Shown here in pieces: positions 33,677-42,500 of a DNA stretch of 55,818 nucleotides. The first letter of the stretch is position 1. Each line of letters starts with the position of its first letter. The notes below the pieces were generated by a model. The model was given only the letters and a program-made list of their open reading frames with translations. It did not search any database and was not told the origin of the DNA. Source of the stretch: Gluconobacter sp. Dm-62 (lineage in GTDB: Bacteria; Pseudomonadota; Alphaproteobacteria; Acetobacterales; Acetobacteraceae); contig NZ_JAERLY010000017.1 of the NCBI RefSeq assembly GCF_018256155.1, positions 1 through 55,818 on the forward strand. The letters run 5' to 3'. The position numbers and the translations under genes were made by a program.

Positions 33677-34291
33677 TCAGGCGGCCAGATGCTCGGCCAT
33701 TGAGGACGCAGTCAGGACAGCGGCGGCCAGGGCGGGATGCTGGTGGGCGCGATAGCGCGACACCAGAGCGTCCCGGGTCTTGCTGCCCAAAGCGGTCGCA
33801 GGCGCGCCAATGGTGTCGAGAATGGCCGCGACTTCCGCGGCCCATCCCTTGAAGCCAAGATGACCGTCGTCAGACAGGCGTTCGGCCTCGGTGAGCGAAG
33901 CTTCGCGCGGCTCTGCACCGTCCATGCGGAATGGCGTGTACCGTCTTCCCCATGAGGCCACACCTGCCATGCCCTCGTGGGGAACCGGGTCTGCAACCGT
34001 GGTTTCCAGCCATTCAGATGTGCCAAGTGCTTCTGAATCATAAGCTGCGTCGAAACCGCGCGGCTTGCGGCTGCCACGATTGACAGTGACCATGATCTTG
34101 AACGACTTGCCGGGGTGCTGAAGGGCAGTGTCGCGGCCAAAGCTCAGAATGAGCGGCTTGAGGCCATCTACCGACTTCGCCTCGACGATGCGGCGCTCAC
34201 CAAGCTGGGACATGAGCGCCATCGTGGTGCTGGTAAAATAGCCCTCACGTTTTGCGGTGGCAGGCGTAGCACTGAGCGTAAAGAAAGCCAT
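33677..34291 (-). CDS. Unrecognised 204-residue protein
   Basis: Starts MAFFTLSATPATAKREGYFT with GGAG seven bases upstream. The N-terminal half is beta-rich (SFKIMVTVNRGSRKPRGFDA); the C-terminal half is helical (WAAEVAAILDTIGAPATALG). No motif identifies it. A GGCCGCC-GCGA-GGCGGCC hairpin (34313-34333, minus sense) separates it from the gene at 34361. Confidence 0.7.
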   Translation of the reverse strand: MAFFTLSATPATAKREGYFTSTTMALMSQLGERRIVEAKSVDGLKPLILSFGRDTALQHPGKSFKIMVTVNRGSRKPRGFDAAYDSEALGTSEWLETTVADPVPHEGMAGVASWGRRYTPFRMDGAEPREASLTEAERLSDDGHLGFKGWAAEVAAILDTIGAPATALGSKTRDALVSRYRAHQHPALAAAVLTASSMAEHLAA

Positions 34292-34360
34292 GTCGATCTC
34301 CGGATATGACAAAGGCCGCCTCGCGGCGGCCTGGAAGAACTGTGACGAAACGAGGTGGGG

Positions 34361-35029
34361 TCAGAAGACGTATTCGGCGCTGCCAAAGACTTCCTGCCAG
34401 GGGCTCCGGCTCGTGGAGTGACAATCGGACACCGGATCATAAGACCCCGATCTGAACTGCTTTCGGATGTTGTCGACAGTCTTCTGCGCGGCATCATCCA
34501 GCGGATTGTCGCAGTTGACCGATACGGACCCGTAAGAGGATTTGCGCACACGGAACGTGTGCTTTGGCAGCGCAGCTTTCAGGAGACGGCGGATGTTCTT
34601 TCCTGCCAGCACGCCGCTCTGGTCCGAACCCTGCTCCAGATGAGCGTATTCGGGATCGGTGCGCAGACGCTCGATTTCAGCCGCATGGGCCGCCGCAGCC
34701 TGATCTTTCCGCGCCTGTTTTTCAGCACGGCATGCTTCGGCATGAGCGTGCAGCTGCGCAATTTCCTCCGGGCCAGCCTTGGGCTCGTCGTGGAAGATCG
34801 TCCACTGCACGCCGTGCAGAATGCTCTCGGGCAGCTTCTTGCTGATACTTCCGCAGGCAAAGACGATATCAAAGCTGGCACTGCCTCCCGCCGCGATGAA
34901 GCCACCAGCAAGGCGTCTGATTGTCTCTGGGCGAGGCGTGCCATGAACCGCAGACACGACGCCCCGGCCTCTGTTGTACAGGATGGTGCTGACGCGGGTG
35001 CCTACGGTGACAGTCGGGTGTTCGGACAT
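34361..35029 (-). CDS. Protein with LPD29-like C-terminal domain
   Basis: 222 residues from the ATG at 35029 (AAGGAG upstream). The first 90 residues are beta-rich (VTVGTRVSTILYNRGRGVVS). A charged helix follows (about 95-135). The end (NIRRLLKAALPKHTFRVRKS, SYGSVSVNCDNPLDDAAQKT, then FRSGSYDPVSD) resembles the large polyvalent protein domain LPD29, common in plasmid and phage proteins, where it may bind nucleic acid. It lies to the left of module 35088-35222. Confidence 0.65.
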   Translation of the reverse strand: MSEHPTVTVGTRVSTILYNRGRGVVSAVHGTPRPETIRRLAGGFIAAGGSASFDIVFACGSISKKLPESILHGVQWTIFHDEPKAGPEEIAQLHAHAEACRAEKQARKDQAAAAHAAEIERLRTDPEYAHLEQGSDQSGVLAGKNIRRLLKAALPKHTFRVRKSSYGSVSVNCDNPLDDAAQKTVDNIRKQFRSGSYDPVSDCHSTSRSPWQEVFGSAEYVF

Positions 35030-35087
35030 GCTGATCTCCTTCTCTTCATGTCTCTTCAACTGTCCTCTCCGGGGTCAGGGCCTGACT

Positions 35088-35222
35088 GGCGGGGCAAGGG
35101 CGACGCGTCAGCGGCGGTCCCGCAGGCGTCAGCCGAGGACACCACCCCTTGCGGCGACAGACAGGCTCTGGCACCCCGCCCCTCTCTCCTCCTTCTTTTT
35201 CTTTTTTCTTCGCTTCTCGCCC
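35088..35222 (-). promoter_or_regulatory. Structured leader module upstream of the LPD29-like gene
   Basis: GCAAGGG (35094-35100) pairs with CCCTTGC (35146-35152), and GGCGGGG (35088-35094) can pair with CCCCGCC (35174-35180). The core (GACGCGTCAGCGG, then CCGAGGACACCACCCC) resembles that at 45136-45216. A strong pyrimidine tract on the + strand follows (about 35179-35222). Confidence 0.65.
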
Positions 35223-35273
35223 TCGCGCGGGCAGGCTCTTCCCCTGTGAACCCAGGCACCGTCTCACTGCACG

Positions 35274-35309
35274 AAAAAGGGCGGAGCCATGCTGACTCCG
35301 CCCTTGAAA
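35274..35309 (-). terminator. Rho-independent terminator after the ParB operon
   Basis: AAGGGCGGAG (35277-35286) pairs with CTCCGCCCTT (35296-35305); on the minus strand the stem is followed by a short T run. A second hairpin, CCGTGAGG with CCTCACGG (about 35343-35375), lies just upstream of it. Confidence 0.7.
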
Positions 35310-35395
35310 ATCGTAACCGGTTCGTCCAAGTTCAGAGGTGAGCCGTGAGGGGCTTCGGGAAAAAACACCTCACGGCCCGGTTTACCTTAAGTGAT

Positions 35396-35626
35396 TTACT
35401 CGGAGAGGCTCTTCAGTGCGGTGGCAACCGCCTGAAGGGTCTTCTTCGTTTTACGAAGGATCTTCGTAAACCACTTACGGTCCACCACGATCACGAAGAT
35501 CATGGTTTCCCCTTTCACTCTGACGACTGTGGGCAAAGCGACCCCCGACCCACATCCGGTTACGATTTTCGGGGGCCGCGACGTCTGAACCGTAACCTGA
35601 ACAGACGTTTCGTCACGCGGACTCAT
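35396..35626 (-). CDS. Small basic protein after the ParB-like gene
   Basis: 76 residues if it starts at 35626, or 35 if it starts at the internal ATG at 35503 (MIFVIVVDRKWFTKILRKTK, with GGGGAAA upstream). The C-terminal half is a strongly basic amphipathic helix. Real gene status is uncertain. Confidence 0.4.
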   Translation of the reverse strand: MSPRDETSVQVTVQTSRPPKIVTGCGSGVALPTVVRVKGETMIFVIVVDRKWFTKILRKTKKTLQAVATALKSLSE

Positions 35627-35706
35627 CAGGCGGCCCCGATCTCCTGTTGTGCCAGATCAGGCGTTCCACGCAAGTCTGTCGCGAAACGCTCTGTCATCAA
35701 GCGGCC

Positions 35707-37569
35707 TCAGACCCGAAGGATCTCCAGCCGCCCTCCCATGGCGGCCTGCATGGCCACCAGTTCCTGCGGCACCACGAGGTCCGGTTTTTCTGCTGGCTCA
35801 TCCTCCATGACGTCTGGCTCGCTAACCTCTTCCCCGCCTTCGTTGTCCATCACGTCTTCCAGACCCTCCGGATCAGCACACTCCAGGTCGTCTTCATCCT
35901 CGTCCTCCAGTCTGCTTTCAGCTGCAGCCCATTTCGCACGGCGAGACTGGTTTTTCCGAACCTCGTCCGCCCAGACGCCAGTCGCCTGCGCAAAGCCTGC
36001 GGCCTGCGGAACCCAATGCCCGTCTCCCACGGCGTTCAGCAAAGCGGCCCGCATCTCTTTGCCTGTGTTGAGTGGCGCAAGCCCATGTGCCTGAACCGCC
36101 TTGGTGATCCCGGGCTTGCTGTAGGTCTTCAGGAAGTCCTCATCGGCCATGCTCGGCATGTGGGTATCCGCGTCGAACAGACAGCCCAGCAGTTCCGCTG
36201 CCATGCCCGAACCGGAGTGCATGCTCACTTCGCAGTTCATGAAACCACCGAGGCTTTCCAGCGCGTGGCGGCGGATGAGCGCCTCATCACGCACCAGCTC
36301 CCCCTCCGGGAACAGCTCTTCCATAGCGGTTTTCACCGCGTTCTCATAAGGCGACCGGCCTGATGAACCGTAAATATGGACGTTATTGGCATTCAGTGCG
36401 AGCAGGAGGCCAGCCACCAGATCCCACGGATCGGCATCTTCACTTTTCGCTTCCAGCGCCTTCTTCAGCGCGAGACTCCGCACGGAGCCGATCATCTTCA
36501 GACCCGTGCCGGAGATGTCCGCGCGCTCTTTCTTTGGGGGTGGCGTCTGCTCCACCACACGCGCTTCAGAGCGAACTGTTTCTTCACCCGTGTAGCGAAA
36601 CTTCCGCTCTTCGATTTTCAGGGTACTCCGATTGAGCCAGTAGCCGACAACATCGGTCTCCTGCTCGCTCATCCAGTTCGTGACGAAGTTGTAGCCCTGA
36701 GGGCGCAGAGGCGATCCGTACTCGTCCGCCTCGATCGCAAGAGTGCCTTCAGGGCGATGCTCGGCAATCCAGTCTTCCTGCGCCGCCCGGAACGCCGTGG
36801 CATCCGTGACGTAGCGATTATCCTCACTGCCCTGCCCGAACAGATCTTCGGTCCAGACGACGCCATGCTTTTGCGCCAGCGCATCGTCAAACCGGGCATC
36901 CCGCGCATACCACTCGTCCTGACGCAGGTGCCAGGTGAAGTCACGCCAGTTCACGGTATCATCCGGATCTTCGGCGTTAAGACGGTACCCGGCCGGGTCC
37001 TCTCCCTCCTCCACGCTCTCGGCAAACATCTCAGCCCACGCAGCGGCCTGCTCCTCCAGAGACGACAGCGCCAGCGTCCGCCGCTCTTTTTGGTCCGGGC
37101 CACGGCCAATTTCGATGGCGTGCAGGATTGGCGGATGCAGCTTCGCGAGCAGGGTCAGTCCACGGAGATAGGCAGGCGTGATCATCAGCGCCATGCACAG
37201 CTGCTGATCCGTATAGCCAAGCTCTTCGCGCATCCGGGTTACGGCACGCCACTGGTCCGGCTCGGTCATGCCCTCACGGATCATGTTCTCACTGGCTGCT
37301 GCCAGATCCTCCAGACCATTATCGATCTTCGTCACATGGACCTGAATTTCCGTCAGACCCGCATAGATCGCCGCTTCTGTCCGTCGATGGCCCGCAATGA
37401 TCATCAGGCTGCCGTCACCGAGCTCACGCACGCGCGGCGGATGGACAAGCCCGACTGCACGGATATTCAGCGCAAGCTGGCGAATGCTCGCCTGGCCGGA
37501 CGTGGTCTGGCGGGGATTGTTCGGATTTGCGATCAGGATGTTGGGATCGACAAGGCGCAGTTCGTCCAT
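35707..37569 (-). CDS. ParB/Spo0J-domain protein of leading-region type
   Basis: 620 residues. The N-terminal ParB domain (about 5-110) has NPNNPRQ, IIAGHRRTEAAIYAGL (the nucleotide-binding GHRR box) and ENMIREGMTEPDQW; a helix-turn-helix-like part follows (LGYTDQQLCMALMITPAYLR). The long C-terminal region (about 200-620) is unlike partition ParB and ends in a very acidic tail (DEDEDDLECADPEGLEDVMD). Similar large ParB-like proteins occur in F-type leading regions. Partition here is served by another locus at 48 kb, so this one is probably a nuclease or CTP-switch factor of the establishment set. Confidence 0.85.
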   Translation of the reverse strand: MDELRLVDPNILIANPNNPRQTTSGQASIRQLALNIRAVGLVHPPRVRELGDGSLMIIAGHRRTEAAIYAGLTEIQVHVTKIDNGLEDLAAASENMIREGMTEPDQWRAVTRMREELGYTDQQLCMALMITPAYLRGLTLLAKLHPPILHAIEIGRGPDQKERRTLALSSLEEQAAAWAEMFAESVEEGEDPAGYRLNAEDPDDTVNWRDFTWHLRQDEWYARDARFDDALAQKHGVVWTEDLFGQGSEDNRYVTDATAFRAAQEDWIAEHRPEGTLAIEADEYGSPLRPQGYNFVTNWMSEQETDVVGYWLNRSTLKIEERKFRYTGEETVRSEARVVEQTPPPKKERADISGTGLKMIGSVRSLALKKALEAKSEDADPWDLVAGLLLALNANNVHIYGSSGRSPYENAVKTAMEELFPEGELVRDEALIRRHALESLGGFMNCEVSMHSGSGMAAELLGCLFDADTHMPSMADEDFLKTYSKPGITKAVQAHGLAPLNTGKEMRAALLNAVGDGHWVPQAAGFAQATGVWADEVRKNQSRRAKWAAAESRLEDEDEDDLECADPEGLEDVMDNEGGEEVSEPDVMEDEPAEKPDLVVPQELVAMQAAMGGRLEILRV

Positions 37570-37622
37570 GATGGGCTCCAGTGATGTCGTAAGGGTGTCG
37601 AAAAGGTATCGTGGGGGAGACG

Positions 37623-38048
37623 TCAGGCGGTCAGGCTGTGCGCGAGATGGGAGACCACACGCTCGATATGCTCGACCTCAAGCTGCCGTGTTTCCAGCGT
37701 CAGCGTGGCCGTGCCGTAAGACCCGTCTTCATCGTTGTCGTAATCGGCCTGCACGCGCCGGATAACGGTTTCGACGCAGTGCCAGACCACAAGGTCAAAG
37801 CTGTTCGGAAACAGAGGGGCAATCGTCTGGTCAGGTCCAAGCGCTGCAACGGCCTTCTCAAGGGACAGGTCTTCGAACAGATCCGGACTGTCGTCCGCTG
37901 TCACATGAAGCGTTGTCCACCAGCCTTCCTTGGCCTCGTACTCAACTTTGACCGCCTTCACGCCATGCGCCTGCATCGCGTCAAAGATCAGCGTCAGGTT
38001 TGCTCTGAGCGCCACTTCGGCCGCGGGTTGTCCTGTCGGGTCTGACAC
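37623..38048 (-). CDS. DUF6878-like protein (GTG start)
   Basis: 141 residues starting GTG at 38048 with AGGAG six bases upstream. The stretch LTLIFDAMQAHGVKAVKVEY recalls DUF6878 proteins found beside similar plasmid genes; the assignment is tentative. A 15-bp-stem hairpin module lies directly upstream (38099-38152). Confidence 0.65.
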   Translation of the reverse strand: MSDPTGQPAAEVALRANLTLIFDAMQAHGVKAVKVEYEAKEGWWTTLHVTADDSPDLFEDLSLEKAVAALGPDQTIAPLFPNSFDLVVWHCVETVIRRVQADYDNDEDGSYGTATLTLETRQLEVEHIERVVSHLAHSLTA

Positions 38049-38098
38049 GCCTGTCTCCTTTTTTCTGTCGTGATGATCTCGGCGCGGGCACGGGGCGT

Positions 38099-38210
38099 GG
38101 CTTCGCGCAAGGCCGCGCGTCAGCGCGCCCGGCCTGAGCCTTGCGCGAAGCCGCGACCTGTGGCGGCTCCCTCTCTCTTTTCCGTTTGTTTTCCTGCCCC
38201 CTTTTCTTCT
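38099..38210 (-). promoter_or_regulatory. Structured leader module with 15-bp stem (pair to 39475)
   Basis: GGCTTCGCGCAAGGC (38099-38113) pairs perfectly with 38138-38152. The interior CGCGCGTCAGCGCGCCCGGC is the same as in the module at 39475 except for one base, while the outer stem differs and still pairs. A pyrimidine tract on the + strand follows to about 38212. Confidence 0.75.
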
Positions 38211-38237
38211 TCCTTGGGCAGGCAAGGCGGTGGCGGT

Positions 38238-38546
38238 TCAGTCGTAAAAAGGCAGCGTCTCGTCGATCGACCCGTCCCGATCGAAGTGGATGTAATGGCA
38301 GTTCTGCTCCCGCGCCCGCACCATCAGGGCAGCCAGTTCGGGAGACACATCCTGCGGGACGTCCTCCGCCTCAGTGGGCACATAGATCATCCAGCCATAA
38401 GGCCCACCAAGGCAACTTCGGCCTGCTGTGCCCCCGCTGCTGAGATAAAGCTCGCACGCATCGCGCTCTGCGAGCGGAAGATGCCCGGTACTGAGATCCA
38501 GGTGCCGGCAGACGGGGCCTGCGGACGTGGGCAGGACTTCGCTCAT
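38238..38546 (-). CDS. DUF5983-like protein
   Basis: 102 residues. LDLSTGHLPLAERDACELYL, GWMIYVPTEAEDVPQDVSPE and REQNCHYIHFDRDGSIDETL match the layout of DUF5983, a small family on proteobacterial plasmids with no known function. Its start overlaps the stop of the WHGPY paralogue upstream (ATGA). Confidence 0.75.
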   Translation of the reverse strand: MSEVLPTSAGPVCRHLDLSTGHLPLAERDACELYLSSGGTAGRSCLGGPYGWMIYVPTEAEDVPQDVSPELAALMVRAREQNCHYIHFDRDGSIDETLPFYD

Positions 38547-38884
38547 GCCCGGGCCTCCGGCCGGACAATGAACGACGTCAGACAACTGCCCCCTGTCCAG
38601 CGATCCAAGGTCAGCATCATCTCGACGCCCTCAAGAGTCTGGGCAATAGTCCCATTCCGGCGGCCCCGTTGCAGATCCTCCGGGGTAATTACGGGCGGCG
38701 CGTTGCGGTCCACGAAATCGGCTTCCGCGCAGGTCGCATCCTTGTATGGCCCGTGCCAGTCATTCCCGTTGACGGGATAGCTGTCCACGGTGCGCAGAAG
38801 AGCCTCACCATTCGGATAGGTGAAAATCTCCACGTTCACACCGCACAGAACCTTGGAAATGATGGCCTTGTCCGTCCGGCTCAT
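38543..38884 (-). CDS. WHGPY-type small protein, paralogue 2
   Basis: 113 residues starting MSRTDKAIISKVLCGVNVEI. WHGPYKDATCAEADFVDRNA, then TPEDLQRGRRNGTIAQTLEG and RWTGGSCLTSFIV line up with the protein at 33233-33607. It overlaps its neighbours by four bases on both sides, so it is part of a three-gene operon (38238-39423). Confidence 0.75.
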   Translation of the reverse strand: MSRTDKAIISKVLCGVNVEIFTYPNGEALLRTVDSYPVNGNDWHGPYKDATCAEADFVDRNAPPVITPEDLQRGRRNGTIAQTLEGVEMMLTLDRWTGGSCLTSFIVRPEARA

Positions 38885-39423
38885 GCCGCGCACTCCACAA
38901 ATGGGGTCAGACCTTTCATGATGGAGTGGCGCTCGTGACATGGTCCATAAACTGTCGCCCGGTTATAGACAGGAGCGTCATCCAGATTGGAGTATGCCAG
39001 AAAGATGGCTGCATCCTTTGGGTCACGCAGCAGGTTCAGCCAGGACCACACCGGGGTTTCACCTGTCATCTCCGGGGCCTTGATAGCGGACAGCGCGGCC
39101 ACGGCATCCCGCAAAACAGTCCGGCACTTGCGAATATAGGTTTCTGCCTGCGTCTCACTGGCACCGGAGAAGCGCATTCCGCCGCCCTCACAAGAGGCAG
39201 CGTACTGCACCACCTGACGCATGATCTCCCAGTTCTGTCCCGCCCCAATCAGGGACCAGCTTCTCGCGCGCAGCGAGCCCCGCCCCTCATAGACATTGTT
39301 ATCGCCACCCAGTTCCATCAGCAGGTACTGATCGGCATGAAAGCTGCTATCCGCGACATAAGGGCGCAGGGTCGCTGCCGGAAGTCGCACGGCGGCGAGG
39401 TCATAGACGATACGATAGGACAT
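38881..39423 (-). CDS. Unrecognised 180-residue protein
   Basis: Starts MSYRIVYDLAAVRLPAATLR. Globular, mixed alpha/beta (SLIGAGQNWEIMRQVVQYAA, YIRKCRTVLRDAVAALSAIK). It begins a three-gene operon and has a hairpin module just upstream (39475-39528). No family is recognised. Confidence 0.75.
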   Translation of the reverse strand: MSYRIVYDLAAVRLPAATLRPYVADSSFHADQYLLMELGGDNNVYEGRGSLRARSWSLIGAGQNWEIMRQVVQYAASCEGGGMRFSGASETQAETYIRKCRTVLRDAVAALSAIKAPEMTGETPVWSWLNLLRDPKDAAIFLAYSNLDDAPVYNRATVYGPCHERHSIMKGLTPFVECAA

Positions 39424-39474
39424 GCTCTCTTCCTCTGATCTCTCTTTCAACCTCTCCGCGGATGCAGGGACTGT

Positions 39475-39528
39475 CCGGTGTGGCAAGGCCGCGCGCCAGC
39501 GCGCCCGGCCTGAGCCTTGCCGCACCGG
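39475..39528 (-). promoter_or_regulatory. Structured leader module (pair to 38099)
   Basis: CCGGTGTGGCAAGGC (39475-39489) pairs with GCCTTGCCGCACCGG (39514-39528), 15 pairs including one G-T. The interior matches the 38099 module. It lies 52 bp upstream of the 39423 start codon and 30 bp from the end of the methylase-helicase gene, whose 3' end supplies the pyrimidine-rich flank. Confidence 0.75.
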
Positions 39529-39557
39529 GCGGGCCATGCCCGCCCCTTCTCCTCTCC

Positions 39558-42500
39558 CTATGCTGCCGTCTCTGCTTCTTCGTCTTCTTCCCCATTGTCG
39601 TTGACGCTCAGGCTTTCCATCGCGGCCAGAGCCTCGGAAGCCTCGGCCTCCCGCCGCGCTGTATCCTCGGCCAGATCCGCCTCTAGAGCCGCCATTTCCT
39701 CCTCCTTCTCCTCCAGGAGTGCGGCCTCGCGGAACGGCATCCCGTCACGGGCGCGATAGCCGGGCAGTTTACGCTCCGTCTCGGCCAGCAGCCGCTGCGC
39801 ATCCGCAAGCTCGCTATCGAAGCGCAGCAGGGTGTTCTCGATGCGGGCGATGAACCCGAGCGGGGCGGTGTCGTGATCAAAATCGATCCCGATCATCCGG
39901 TCCTCGGCCACGATGGCGATGGTCGCCTCCCATTCGGTCTCACCCATGAAGGTCGAACCCCAGGTCTCACACACCAGCTCGAACCCGCCGATCTCGCCGA
40001 GTTTCCACCGGCCTTTCTGCTCGGCACGCTTGGCGGTGCGCGCCTGACCCATCAGCCACCTGCCGGCATCCTGCCGCTCGGTCAGCACATCCGACTTGCG
40101 CACAAGCTGGAACGCCTCCCCCCGTGTCGACTGGCGTTTCGCGATATCCGCCCGGATCTTCGGAATAACGGCTTCGGCCACCCTCTGATCACGCTCGGCC
40201 CGCTCGATCGCGCGACGCACGTTGAACTGGTCGTCGTAATGGGCGGCCTTGAGACGACGCAGACGGGCCAGCTCCGCTTCCAGTCCCGCCTTTTTCATCA
40301 GGCGCTCGTCGCCCGAAGCGAGTGCCTTCGCCATGGCAAACTGGTTCGCACTCTCGCCGATATCCTCCAGACGGCGGATCGACCGGTCTCCCGACATGGC
40401 CAGACACAGGAAGCGCTGCTTGCGCTCCAGAAGCTGCCAGTTCGTGGCATCCACCGAGCCTTTCAGGGCGTAGGCGTAAATCTGGATGACCGGGTTCTGG
40501 TTGCCCTGGCGTTCGATCCGTCCCTCACGCTGGATAATGTCGGCCACCAGCCAGGGCACATCCAGATGGTGCAGGGCAATCAGACGCTGCTGTGCGTTCA
40601 CGCCCGTGCCCATTGTCGCACTCGAGCCGATCAGGATGCGTTTGCGCCCGGAATTGAGATCCCGGAACAGTCCCTGCTTGGCCGCACTCTTTTTGTAGTG
40701 CTGCATGAAGGCGATCTGCTCGCGCGGCACACCCATCCGCATCAGCTCGTCGCGGATCCACAGATAGGCCGAGAAGCCCCGTTTCTCCAGCGCCGCTTCC
40801 GTGCCCAGATCCGAGAAGATCATCTGCACGGCCCCGGGCAGGTCATACGGCTTGCCGGTGTCGGGATCGGTGTAGCGGTTCTCGCTCGTCGCCTTCCAGA
40901 TGTCGAAGACCCTCGCGATCATGACGTTCAGCTTGTTGCTGGTGTCATTGTCCTCCGAAGGTCGGACAAAGCGCAGATCAATCGCGGCATGACGCGCATC
41001 GTTGATCACGGACAGGATGATGTCCTGCCCTTTTTCAGGCTTGCCCTTGCGCTCCTCGATCACCTTGATCCGCGCTTCCAGCTCCTTCTGGTAATCGCGG
41101 AAGGCGGGTCCGCTGTCTGCGACCACGATCTGTCGGCTGCCCGTGGCGATTTCAGGCAGCTTCACGTACTGGCGCAGGTCGTCCTGCTGCACGACGTCCG
41201 CAAAATGCCGGTACATGGCCATCAGATCGGCCACGTTCACGAACTCCGCAAACCGCGTCACAGGCTTGTACAGCCCGCTCGGCTGAAGCTCGAGTTCCGT
41301 GCGGGTCTCCCCGAAATTGGCAGCCCAGGCGTCGAACTCATGCAGGCCACGCTCGATCAGGGCGTCGATCTGCTGGAAGCGCTGCACATTGTACATCTCG
41401 CCCAGGGTGTTCGTAATCGGCGAGCCCGAGGCCATGATTAGCTCGCGACCGGGGTTGAGACGGCTGAGATAGCGGGCCTTGACGTACAGGTCCCAGGCAC
41501 GACCGCTGCCATTCGGATCGACCCCTTTGAGGCTGGACTGGTTCGTACCGAAGCTGAGCTTGCGGAACTGCTGCGCCTCGTCCACGAGGATCTGGTCGAT
41601 GCCGATCTCGCCGAGATGAACCAGATCGTCCTTGCGGCTGGCCAGCCCGTCCAGCTTCGCTTTCATTCCCTCCTTCATGCGCTCGATGCGCTTGCGGGAG
41701 ATGCGGTCGTCGGCGTCGATCTCGCACAGCAGGCTTTCGTAAGACGCGATCTGCGCCTCGATCATCGCCTGCTCGAACTTGGTCTCGACCGGAATGAACT
41801 TGAAGGCATCATGCGTGATGATGATCGCATCCCACTGACCCGTGGCCGCACGGGCGAGAAAGCGCTGGCGCTTCGCCTTCACAAAGTTCGTCTCGTCCGC
41901 CACCAGGATCTTCGCGGTCGGGTAGAGCATCAGGAACTCGCGGGCCATCTGCGCCAGACAGTGTCCCGGCACCACAACCATGGCCTTCGAGATCAGGCCA
42001 AGACGGCGCTGCTCCATGATCGCCGCGCACATCGAGAAGGTTTTTCCCGATCCCACGGCATGCGCCATGTAAGTGTTTCCCGTGGCGATGATGCGCCAGA
42101 CCACCCGCTTCTGGTGCGCGCGCAGCTGGATCGTGGTGCTGGCCCCGGGCAACTGCAGATGCGAGCCGTCAAAGGCGCGGGGGACGAGGTTGTTGTAGGT
42201 GTCGTTATACAGCCGCACCAGACGCTCGGCGCGCTCTGGATCCTGCCACACCCAGGCCTGGAAGGACGTCTTGATGGCGGCGAGCTTTTCCTTGGCGGCC
42301 TCGGTCTCCTGGGCATTCAGCTGCCGGTGCTCGCCGTTCTCGTCGCGCCAGGTGTCCCAGATCTGCGGAATGGCCTGATTGAGCGCATCCTCGATCAGTT
42401 CCCCTGCGGGACGGCGTTCGGTGCCCCAGACGGACGTCGCTTCAGCCTTGCCCCGGAACGGTCCCTTGTCCAACGTCCAGGACGCCACCTCCTTGGTGTG

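Noticed and set aside
35707-37569. Partition ParB for the 48-kb parA
   Set aside because: It lies 10 kb away, is far larger than partition ParBs and has its own context; the small gene next to parA fills that role.
39873-41441. 522-codon rightward frame antisense to the methylase-helicase
   Set aside because: Same reason: a composition shadow of a clearly real gene on the other strand.
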